Shown here: one piece after another, positions 1 through 5,599 of the stretch
Layout: the number at the start of each line of letters is the position of its first letter
How positions within the stretch are numbered: position 1 is the stretch's first letter
Assembly (NCBI GenBank): GCA_011046405.1
Contig: DSAR01000410.1
Span: forward strand, 1-8,115
Direction: 5' to 3'
DNA: 8,115 bases
DNA from: Chloroflexota bacterium
Lineage (GTDB): Bacteria; Chloroflexota; Anaerolineae; B4-G1
Position numbers and translations under genes: made by a program
Notes under the pieces: model-generated
Databases searched by the model: none
What the model saw: the letters and a program-made list of their open reading frames with translations, nothing else
What the model was told of the DNA's origin: nothing

Positions 1-72
1 CAATATACCAATATACCAATATACCAATATACCAATATACCAATATACCAATATACCAATATACCGATATAC
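1..72. repeat. 8-bp tandem array (CAATATAC)n overlapping the pyrB 3' end
   Basis: Eight perfect head-to-tail copies of CAATATAC occupy 1-64. A ninth copy, CGATATAC, occupies 65-72 and is followed by CGGCCC. The array begins before the window, so its length is a minimum. Read on the minus strand the unit is TATTGGTA-like. Three units equal 24 bp or eight codons, and none of them is a stop in the pyrB frame. Unit, orientation relative to the upstream gene and edge sequence (GGGCCGGTA on the minus strand) match the right arm of the element at 2049-2136, so I regard them as the same repeat family. Confidence 0.95.
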
Positions 73-995
73 CGGCCCAGGACCAACGTCAGCAACGCCA
101 TGCGGGTGAAGACGCCGTTCTTGGCCTGGCGGAAGTAGGCGGCGTTGGGGAGTTCATCCACGTCAGTGGTGATTTCGTCGACGCGGGGGAGCGGGTGCAT
201 GACGGTGACGTCGGGGTTGATCCGCTCGATCATCTCACGGGTCAGGACGTAACTGCCCTTGAGTCGCTGGTATTCCCCGGGATCGTCGAAGCGCTCCTTC
301 TGGATGCGCGTCATGTAGAGCACGGTGGCCTCGGCCAGGGCAGCTTGCAGGTTGTCGGTCTCTTCGAGGGCGACGCCCTGTTCTCGCAATTTGGCCGTGA
401 TCTCTGGATCCATTTTGAGCGCGTCGGGGGCCACAAGGATCAGTTTGACGTCGTAGTGCTTGTACAATTCCACGCCAGCGTGGACGGTGCGCCCGTATTT
501 CAGGTCGCCGCAGAGGGCGATGGTGTTGCCGTCCAACTGGCCGCGCTCCGATTGGATGGTGAACAGGTCCAACAGAGCCTGGGTGGGGTGCTGACCGGCG
601 CCGTCGCCGCCGTTGAGCACCGGGGCCTCGGCTGCCTCAGCGGCGATCTTGGCCGATCCGATCTCCGGGTGGCGCATGGCGATCACGTCGACGTACTGGT
701 CGACGTTGCGGATGGTGTCGGACAGTGACTCGCCCTTCTTGGCCGAACTGACGCCGGCCGAGGCGCAGCCGAGCATGCTCCCGCCTAGCCGGTGCATAGC
801 GGCCTCGAAGGAGAGCCGGGTGCGCGTGCTCGGCTCGAAGAAGAGCGCGCCCATGACGTAGCCCTTCAACAGGTCGAGCGAGTGATGCGCTTTCAGTTGT
901 TCGCGCATGTCGGCGGCGATGTCCATGATCAGTTCGATCTCGTCGCGGCTGAACTGGGCGCCGTGAAGAATGTCCTTGCCTTTTAAATCTGCCAT
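1..995 (-). CDS. pyrB: Aspartate carbamoyltransferase catalytic chain, 3' end beyond window
   Basis: Catalyses carbamoyl phosphate + L-aspartate to N-carbamoyl-aspartate, the committed cytosolic step of de novo pyrimidine synthesis. Visible family motifs: FFEPSTRTRLSFE (about residues 52-64, carbamoyl-phosphate site), a KKGES loop (87-91, the '80s loop' that supplies a lysine from a neighbouring subunit), RHPE (108-111), GDGAGQHPTQALLDL (130-144) and HPLPRVDEI (267-275), which is the aspartate- rather than ornithine-type signature. The start is ATG at 995, with AAGGAG about 8 nt upstream. The conserved fold ends near residue 308 (ALLTLVLGR), where E. coli PyrB, as I recall it, has only a few more residues. 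Here the frame stays open through the 8-bp array at 1-72 and off the edge: 331 complete codons with no stop, against about 310 usual. The array-encoded tail repeats YIGILVYW. The gene follows iclR by 36 bp and is probably co-transcribed with it. Its resemblance to the E. coli-type chain makes a pyrI partner possible, but none is visible. Identity is secure; the true C-terminus is unknown. Confidence 0.97.
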   Translation of the reverse strand, partial: MADLKGKDILHGAQFSRDEIELIMDIAADMREQLKAHHSLDLLKGYVMGALFFEPSTRTRLSFEAAMHRLGGSMLGCASAGVSSAKKGESLSDTIRNVDQYVDVIAMRHPEIGSAKIAAEAAEAPVLNGGDGAGQHPTQALLDLFTIQSERGQLDGNTIALCGDLKYGRTVHAGVELYKHYDVKLILVAPDALKMDPEITAKLREQGVALEETDNLQAALAEATVLYMTRIQKERFDDPGEYQRLKGSYVLTREMIERINPDVTVMHPLPRVDEITTDVDELPNAAYFRQAKNGVFTRMALLTLVLGRYIGILVYWYIGILVYWYIGILVY

Positions 996-1031
996 TTATG
1001 CGTCTCCTTTTTGTGTGTGTAAGAGTAATCG

Positions 1032-1787
1032 TTAGACCAACGCCGATATTTTTTGTGTGGCCTGACAGCAGAGATCGACGTATTGCTGCCGCCGTTCGTC
1101 GTCGAAGCGCGAGAGTGGCCCGGCGATGCCGATGGCGGCGGTGATTGTTCCGTTCCGTTCGTAGATGGGTGTCGCGACCCCCCAAGCCCCGGGATCTGTT
1201 TCCTCCAGGCTCTCGGCATAACCCTGCGCCCTGATGCGCTCTAATTCGGCCACCAACTCGCCGGGATCGGTGATGGTGTTGCTGCAAAGTTGGGGTAAAC
1301 CACGTTGTTGCACGATGGTCTGAATCTCCGCTTCTGGCAGGTAGGCCATCAGCACCTTGGAAGAAGCGCCCGCGTGAGGCGATCGGCGCGTGCCCACGTC
1401 CAGGGTCAAGCGCACCGAGTGGCTCGTTTCGACCTTTTCGATGCAGATCACCTCTTGCCCCTGGTAGACGGTCAATACTACCGTCTCGCCGGTGGCGGAC
1501 ACCAGCTCTTGCATAATAGGCATGGCGACGTGGCGCAGGTCGGTGCTCTCGGATGCCAATGCGCCCCACGTGACGAGCCGGTAGCCCAGGCGCCACCGCT
1601 TGTCGTCAGCGTCGCGCCGGAGGACACCGTGAGTTTCTAGACTGGAAAGAAAGCGATGCAGGGTGCTTTTTGGGAGATCGAGGTGCTGGCTGAGCTTCGC
1701 CAGGGACCACGTGGGATGATCTGGCGAGAAACTATCGAGAATGGCGACCAAGCGGTCGATGGTTTTAACCGATGTGTTATGCTTCAC
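1032..1787 (-). CDS. IclR-family transcriptional regulator
   Basis: A DNA-binding regulator that dimerises and senses a small molecule through its C-terminal domain. From the GTG at 1787 the protein is 251 residues, the normal IclR-family length. It starts VKHNTSVKTIDRLVAILDSF, like the N-terminal winged-helix segment of this family. The helix-turn-helix lies around residues 28-56 (SLAKLSQHLDLPKSTLHRFL). The effector domain follows from about residue 75, including TGETVVLTVYQGQEV, RRSPHAGASSKVLMAYLP and the C-terminal GAWGVATPIYERNGTITAAIGIAGP, all typical of IclR effector domains. I chose GTG 1787 because of family length and a GGAAG a few bases upstream. A longer in-frame GTG at 1910 would add 41 residues unlike the family and would sit almost on the predicted transcript start. 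A perfect-looking promoter and a half-site cluster lie upstream, which suggests autoregulation. pyrB follows 36 bp downstream. The ligand is unknown. The pairing with pyrB and a nitrilase-fold gene hints at nitrogen or pyrimidine metabolism, but that is inference. Confidence 0.93.
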   Translation of the reverse strand: MKHNTSVKTIDRLVAILDSFSPDHPTWSLAKLSQHLDLPKSTLHRFLSSLETHGVLRRDADDKRWRLGYRLVTWGALASESTDLRHVAMPIMQELVSATGETVVLTVYQGQEVICIEKVETSHSVRLTLDVGTRRSPHAGASSKVLMAYLPEAEIQTIVQQRGLPQLCSNTITDPGELVAELERIRAQGYAESLEETDPGAWGVATPIYERNGTITAAIGIAGPLSRFDDERRQQYVDLCCQATQKISALV

Positions 1788-1912
1788 TTGACTTCCAGGG
1801 GATGGGTGAGGGTGGGCTTCGCCGGAGCGGAATCCTTCGACCGGTCGCTCCGACGAGTCGCACCGAAACGGACACGTCACGGCGTTCCATATAATGGAAT
1901 ATAGTTCCACTA
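1788..1912 (-). other. Leader of the iclR-pyrB transcript with a stem-loop
   Basis: About 125 nt separate the predicted transcription start from the GTG of iclR. They contain the inverted repeat CGGAGCG (1823-1829) / CGCTCCG (1846-1852) with a 16-nt loop. The loop overlaps a second 10-bp palindrome, CGACCGGTCG (1838-1847). There is no U-run after the stem, so it does not look like a terminator or attenuator. No riboswitch class is recognisable. It could be structure without function, or it could tune iclR translation, since the stem ends about 36 nt before the start codon. Confidence 0.3.
1885..1910. promoter_or_regulatory. Candidate IclR operator: TTCCAT/ATGGAA half-site cluster
   Basis: TTCCAT (1885-1890) and ATGGAA (1894-1899) form an inverted repeat with a 3-bp ATA centre. 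A third half-site, GTTCCAC (1904-1910), makes a second, wider inverted pair with ATGGAA. The cluster begins 10 to 12 bp downstream of the -10 box, across or just after the expected transcription start of iclR, where bound protein would block transcription. IclR-family regulators are known to bind short palindromes containing GGAA/TTCC-type half-sites and often repress themselves. Assigning this site to the adjacent IclR is inference from position and symmetry. Confidence 0.6.
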
Positions 1913-1919
1913 TGTAGTA

Positions 1920-1948
1920 AGTATATCACACTCACCCCCCGTTGTCAA
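1920..1948 (-). promoter_or_regulatory. Strong sigma70-type promoter for iclR-pyrB
   Basis: On the minus strand TTGACA (1948-1943) is followed after exactly 17 bp by TATACT (1925-1920). That is a consensus -35 box, an optimal spacer and a -10 box with one difference from TATAAT. Transcription should start near 1912-1914. The spacer contains a run of six G. The -35 box begins only two bases after the outer edge of the repeat element at 1951-2136, so the repeat ends precisely where the promoter begins. Confidence 0.75.
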
Positions 1949-1950
1949 TG

Positions 1951-2030
1951 TCGGTGTATTGGTATATTGGTAGATTGGTGTATTGGTAGATTGGTATATT
2001 GGTAGATTGGTGTATTGGTAGATCGGTAAC
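1951..2030. repeat. Left arm of composite inverted element: ten 8-bp units (TTGGTAKA type)
   Basis: Ten consecutive 8-bp units run from TCGGTGTA (1951) to TCGGTAAC (2023-2030), most of the form TTGGTATA, TTGGTAGA or TTGGTGTA. There is higher-order structure: the four-unit block TATA/TAGA/GTGTA/TAGA at 1959-1990 is repeated exactly at 1991-2022, a 32-bp duplication. The first and last units carry TCGG instead of TTGG. The arm is inverted relative to the array at 2049-2136 and to the array at 1-72. Confidence 0.95.
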
Positions 2031-2056
2031 CGGGCGAGCGAGCTTTCGCACCAGTA
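2031..2056. repeat. GC-rich apical hairpin between the two arms
   Basis: The spacer between the arms is GC-rich, in sharp contrast to the AT-rich arms. It holds the perfect short stem GCGA (2038-2041) / TCGC (2046-2049) with loop GCTT. It would form the tip of a long hairpin or cruciform built from the two arrays. Base 2049 onward grades into the first unit of the right arm. Confidence 0.65.
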
Positions 2057-2136
2057 TACCAGTTTACCAATATACCAATTTACCAATTTACCAGTTTACC
2101 AATATACCAATTTACCAATTTACCAGTTTACCGGCC
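2049..2136. repeat. Right arm of composite inverted element: eleven 8-bp units (TACCAATW type)
   Basis: Units run without interruption from CACCAGTA (2049) through TACCAGTT, TACCAATA and TACCAATT variants to TACCGGCC (2129-2136). The four-unit block at 2057-2088 is repeated exactly at 2089-2120, again a 32-bp duplication as in the left arm. The last unit ends on the base next to the nitrilase stop codon (2137-2139). On the minus strand the array therefore begins immediately after translation ends, with GGGCCGGTA as its edge. The same edge is seen where the array at 1-72 meets pyrB. Confidence 0.95.
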
Positions 2137-2952
2137 CTAATACTTCTTCACCACCTCGCGGTAGGTGGTCGGTTGGCGGCACTGGAGGATCTGGGTCTCT
2201 TCCCGTTCCCGGCGCACCAGGTCGAGGTCGATGTGGGCGATGGCGTATCCTTCGACAGGCTCGTCCACACTGGCGTAGACCTTGCCCGTAGGGCCGATGA
2301 TGCTGCTCTGCCCGCCGAAGGTGTACGAGGGCTCCTCGCCGACCCGGTTGGCGGCGGCGACGAAAACGCGGTTTTCGTAGGCTCGCGCCCTCAGATAGGC
2401 GCGCCATTCTTCCGCCTGGCTTTGCTCCCAGTTGGCGCAGACGAGCAGTATCTCGACACCTTGCAGCACCAGGCTGCGCGCCACCTCGGGGAAGGCCAGG
2501 TCCCAACCGAGCATCAGGCCGATAGGGCCGATGTCGCTTTCCACCTCCCGGATGCGGAAACCCGGGCGGAAGGCAATCTGTTCCTCACCGCGTAGGTGCA
2601 CCTTGTGATACTCGCCGACCAGGTCCCCTTCTGGCCCAACCACGACGGCGGTGTTGTAGAGCACGCTCTCGACGTCCTTCTTCTTGCTGACCATACCGAA
2701 GGCGACGTGCACGCCGAACTCGCTGGCCCGCTGGGCGATCAGGTTGACCGACGGGCCGGGGATTGGTTGGGCCATGTCGGCAAACCGGGGACCGATCTCG
2801 TAGCCGGTGGTGATGAGTTCGGGGAAGACGATCAGGTCGATCGGTTGCTCGGTGGCGATGCGGTGGATGAAATCGCTCATCTTCATCAAGTTTTCTTCCA
2901 ATTTACCTAAAATAGGCTCCATTTGTACGGTCGCGACGGAAAGTTCTCTCAT
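2137..2952 (-). CDS. Nitrilase-superfamily (carbon-nitrogen hydrolase) protein lacking the catalytic cysteine
   Basis: A 271-residue protein with the nitrilase fold, close to the usual 260-280. The superfamily cleaves or forms C-N bonds of amides, nitriles and carbamoyl groups with a Glu-Lys-Cys triad. Glu45 lies in IVFPELITTGY and Lys117 in EYHKVHL; the ExxxF-type element after it is present (GEEQIAFRPG). The third motif, normally like (I/L)CYDxRFPE, reads LGWDLAFPE at residues 148-156, so residue 149 is Gly (codon GGT at 2508-2506) where cysteine is expected. The downstream ARAYENRVFVAAANRVG and GQSSIIGPTGKV blocks are well conserved, so the gene does not look decayed. The start at 2952 is supported by GAGGAGG eight bases upstream. 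It is separated from the gene before it by 136 bp and may have its own promoter, but I could not identify one. Substrate cannot be assigned. As written the protein should be inactive as a classical amidase, unless the base is a sequencing error. Confidence 0.93.
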   Translation of the reverse strand: MRELSVATVQMEPILGKLEENLMKMSDFIHRIATEQPIDLIVFPELITTGYEIGPRFADMAQPIPGPSVNLIAQRASEFGVHVAFGMVSKKKDVESVLYNTAVVVGPEGDLVGEYHKVHLRGEEQIAFRPGFRIREVESDIGPIGLMLGWDLAFPEVARSLVLQGVEILLVCANWEQSQAEEWRAYLRARAYENRVFVAAANRVGEEPSYTFGGQSSIIGPTGKVYASVDEPVEGYAIAHIDLDLVRREREETQILQCRQPTTYREVVKKY

Positions 2953-3088
2953 AGGGTTAACCTCCTCGTTTCTAGTAATAATAAGTATCCCTGCGCTCGC
3001 CTGATTACGCCCACGTGGAGTGTGGTGGCGACTTGGCGGATTGTGATCCGCGCCGCACGGGTAGGTTGATCTATCTCATTATGCCAGA
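2953..3088. other. 136-bp intergenic gap upstream of the nitrilase-fold gene
   Basis: Apart from the strong Shine-Dalgarno GAGGAGG (minus strand, 2967-2961), the gap holds a 6-bp stem GCGGAT (3036-3041) / ATCCGC (3046-3051) with loop TGTG, and the palindrome CCACGTGG (3011-3018). On the minus strand TATTAT (2982-2977) and GATACT (2989-2984) could be -10 boxes, but neither has a convincing -35 hexamer at 16-18 bp. The stem has no T-run after it on either strand, so I do not call it an intrinsic terminator. Whether the nitrilase gene is read through from the upstream operon is open. Confidence 0.5.
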
Positions 3089-4294
3089 TTAAGCCAATAA
3101 ACGCAACAGGACGCCGGGACGTAGGGCCAAGCGAGGGGATTTGTACCCGATGATGATGTAGCCGATGAGCAGCGCCAGGTCTCGATCCTGTTGCATGCGG
3201 TCCATCGCCCGGCGAAAAAGAGGCCGCGTCGCAAGACCGACGCGCAGGATGCGCGCGGCCCGTTGTTCGCGGCCATAGCGCGATTTGAGCGCTCGGCTGT
3301 AGCCCGCCAGCGCCCGGGCCGAAAAATTACCAACCTGCAGCGCCTGTAAAGCGTGTTCGGCGGCCAACGCGCCGCTCTCCATCGCTGGCGCGATGCCCTC
3401 GCCTGTCAGTGGACTGACCAATCCGGCGGCGTCTCCGGCGACCATGACCCGCGCGGCGTGGGTCTGGGTATCTTCCATCCGGGTGCGCAGCGGGTGGCCC
3501 ATGATCGGGACGAGCGCCTCGGTGCGCGCTAGGCGTCCATCCAGCGCCGTGGGATCGGTCGCCAATTGCGCCAGGTACGCCTTCAACGTGAAGTCCCCCT
3601 GTCGAGCGCGCCAGGCGTACGTCCCCGTCCCAAAATTAACGCGACCGTCTTCCATCGGGAATAGCCATGTATATCCGGGATAGACGGTCGGCTGAAAGTG
3701 AATATCCAAGCGATTGGCGGGGCCGGCGTCACCGGCCCTGTACTGCCGTAGGGCGATCAATTCCGGCGCGCCTCGCGCCAGTCCCAATCGACGGGTGACG
3801 GGGGCGTGGCTGCCGTCGGCCAGGATGAGTAATTGGGCTGTGATTTTTAGCCCATTGACCGAGATAGTGGGCGGCGCGTCCCCGGCGTGTTCGACCTGTC
3901 GCACCCGGGCGCCCTCAATCAGCCGGGCGCCGGCTTCCACGGCCGCTTGGGCCAGTTGGGCGTCGAGCAGGCGTCGCGGGATTGTGCGTCCATAAAGGAC
4001 GCTTTCGTCGGCTGGCGGGACGACGTCCAGCACCTGCCTATCGGGCGAGGTGATGCGCAGGGCTTCCGGCGCGGGAAATTGAGCTGTCCACTCGCCCAGG
4101 CCATGTTGGGCCAGTAGGGCCAATCCCCGGCTGCTGACGCCGTCGCCGCAGACCTTATCGCGGGGGAAGGTGGCTCGTTCAAGGAGAGCGACCCGGACGC
4201 CGCTTTCCGCCAGGCGTTTGGCCGCGATCGAGCCGGCCGGCCCAGCCCCCACGATGGCGACGTCGGTTCGAAAAGATGAACGTGTGACCGTCAT
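3089..4294 (-). CDS. FAD-dependent oxidoreductase, geranylgeranyl reductase family
   Basis: A 401-residue flavoprotein of the group that includes geranylgeranyl reductases (ChlP, archaeal GGR) and related FAD-dependent hydroxylases or reductases. An N-terminal Rossmann motif DVAIVGAGPAGSIAAKRLAE (residues 11-30) ends in the ribose-binding acidic residue at ALLER (36-40). Next comes the family's signature PRDKVCGDGVSSRG (44-57). LILADGSHA (156-164) and VMVAGDAAGLVSPLTGEGI (283-301) are the later FAD-contacting segments. The C-terminal 50 residues include a hydrophobic stretch (LALLIGYIIIGY, 373-384) that may touch the membrane. This group reduces isoprenoid chains of lipids, quinones or chlorophyll; which substrate applies here cannot be told from sequence. 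Its ATG (4294-4292) overlaps the stop of the permease gene (4293-4291) as ATGA, so translation is probably coupled. It is the last gene of the four-gene block. Confidence 0.9.
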   Translation of the reverse strand: MTVTRSSFRTDVAIVGAGPAGSIAAKRLAESGVRVALLERATFPRDKVCGDGVSSRGLALLAQHGLGEWTAQFPAPEALRITSPDRQVLDVVPPADESVLYGRTIPRRLLDAQLAQAAVEAGARLIEGARVRQVEHAGDAPPTISVNGLKITAQLLILADGSHAPVTRRLGLARGAPELIALRQYRAGDAGPANRLDIHFQPTVYPGYTWLFPMEDGRVNFGTGTYAWRARQGDFTLKAYLAQLATDPTALDGRLARTEALVPIMGHPLRTRMEDTQTHAARVMVAGDAAGLVSPLTGEGIAPAMESGALAAEHALQALQVGNFSARALAGYSRALKSRYGREQRAARILRVGLATRPLFRRAMDRMQQDRDLALLIGYIIIGYKSPRLALRPGVLLRLLA

Positions 4295-5598
4295 GCCTCT
4301 TCCAGCGTGTCCTCAGGTTCTGTTTCGTTCGTTACCTCCGCCCTCACCAACTTTTCCGCCATCTCTTTCAGTTTCGCCGCCTCCGGGGAGTCCATCGCGT
4401 CCAGACGTTCCAGCAATTGACGCCAAGCCGCCTTTCCGGTGCGCCGGACCAATCCTGGCTCGGCGGAATCGGGCGCTTCCTCTTCAGGCGGTGGGGCGAA
4501 GGGGTCTTGATCATACAGCCGACAGAAGACATAATAGCCAATCACGCGCAGCGTCGCCAGAACCGGCGCCGCCAGCAGCATGCCCAGGACGCCGCCCAGG
4601 TTGCCGCCGATGATGATGCCGATCAGGACGACCAGGGGGTGCAAGTCCAGGCTGCCGCCCAGGATGCGAGGCGTGAGTAGGTTGCTCTCAACCTGCTGGA
4701 TCACGATGTAGATGCCTAACACCACGACAGCGAACCAGAAGTTGCTCAGTGGTAGGTAAGTGGAACCCTGGAACAGAGCGACGAGCACCGCCGGTATGAG
4801 TGCAATGAGGGGGCCGACGTTGGGTACGAATTCCAATAGGCCGGCGATGACGCCCATCACTACGGCGTAGGGCAGGCCAATCGCCAGGCCGATGACGGTG
4901 GTGAGGATAAATATCGTCAGGCCCAACAACAACTGGCCGCGCAGGAAAGCGTTCCACGCCTGGGTGATCCGTTTTCGAAGCCGGGCCATATCTTCCTGGT
5001 ATCCTCGAGGCACCAGGCTATCCAGTTGGCGGATGATTCGGTCGGCGTCTTTGACGAGGTAGAAGGCGGTGACCATGATGAAGAGCATCCAGAGAGCGCC
5101 CGAAGCGAGGCTCAACGCCACGTCCACGGTGCCCTGCGCGACCTGGGTTACGAAAGAGCGCAGCACCGAGCTGATCTCAGCGTACACCGGGCTCAGATCC
5201 AGGGTATAACCCGCGATCTCCAGCGGTTGGTCGAGGAAAGCGCCGATGTCCGCGATGACGCGGTTGAAGTCGATTTGGAAGCTGCGCACAGCCCGCTGGA
5301 TGCTGGGTACGACAGCCACCGGGGCGGCTAACGTCGCTAACATCATCAAGATCAGAACCAGGAAGACGAGCGATGTCGCCGCCCCCCGCGATAGGGGCAA
5401 ACGATCCTGCAGAAAGCTGACGACGGGATGAAGGATGAAGGCGGTCAGGAAAGCCAGCATCATCGGGGGGAGAAGTTCTTGGAAACGATAAACGACTAAC
5501 GCCAGCAGCAAGAACGCGATGAGCGACACGGTGCGCTTGGCGAAATCGCTCCATCGGGGGTCTGTACCATCGGTTGAATGATCGGTTCTAATCTCCAT
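4291..5598 (-). CDS. AI-2E family transporter (UPF0118-type permease)
   Basis: A 435-residue integral membrane protein of the AI-2E transporter family, whose characterised members export autoinducer-2 or act as ion antiporters; the substrate of this one is unknown. Hydrophobic segments fall around residues 23-37 and 46-60, then 73-98, followed by a soluble stretch (about 100-158) and further spans near 160-182, 222-242, 244-276, 287-301 and 320-350. The family signature GLLEFVPNVGPLIALIPAVL is at 253-272, and NLLTPRILGGSLDLHPLVVL at 306-325. After the last span comes an unusual tail of about 75 residues rich in Glu, Asp and Pro (361-435), which is longer than in many relatives and likely cytosolic. 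The start at 5598 has GAGAGG five bases upstream, inside the 3' end of sppA. Only base 5599 separates it from the sppA stop. Its stop overlaps the next gene. Confidence 0.92.
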   Translation of the reverse strand: MEIRTDHSTDGTDPRWSDFAKRTVSLIAFLLLALVVYRFQELLPPMMLAFLTAFILHPVVSFLQDRLPLSRGAATSLVFLVLILMMLATLAAPVAVVPSIQRAVRSFQIDFNRVIADIGAFLDQPLEIAGYTLDLSPVYAEISSVLRSFVTQVAQGTVDVALSLASGALWMLFIMVTAFYLVKDADRIIRQLDSLVPRGYQEDMARLRKRITQAWNAFLRGQLLLGLTIFILTTVIGLAIGLPYAVVMGVIAGLLEFVPNVGPLIALIPAVLVALFQGSTYLPLSNFWFAVVVLGIYIVIQQVESNLLTPRILGGSLDLHPLVVLIGIIIGGNLGGVLGMLLAAPVLATLRVIGYYVFCRLYDQDPFAPPPEEEAPDSAEPGLVRRTGKAAWRQLLERLDAMDSPEAAKLKEMAEKLVRAEVTNETEPEDTLEEA

Positions 5599-5599
5599 A

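Noticed and set aside
195..728. Plus-strand open frame of 177 codons
   Set aside because: It lies antisense to the strongly motif-supported pyrB and shows no recognisable domain; long antisense frames are expected in GC-rich DNA.
637..1596. Minus-strand open frame of 319 codons crossing the iclR-pyrB boundary
   Set aside because: It is out of frame with both genes, is rich in Arg, His and Gly as frame-shadow translations are, and has no domain.
1951..2136. CRISPR array
   Set aside because: The units are 8 bp, contiguous, with no spacers, and the two arms are inverted; nothing fits a repeat-spacer pattern.
1999..2595. Plus-strand open frame of 198 codons beginning in the repeat element
   Set aside because: Its first third is repeat translation (YQFTNxPI-like) and the rest is antisense to the well-supported nitrilase-fold gene; no ribosome site or family match is seen.
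2977..2989. Promoter for the nitrilase-fold gene
   Set aside because: TATTAT or GATACT could serve as a -10 box, but no acceptable -35 hexamer is present at 16-18 bp, so the call would not be supported.
3036..3051. Intrinsic terminator after the flavoprotein gene
   Set aside because: The stem is only 6 bp and is not followed by a T-run on either strand.
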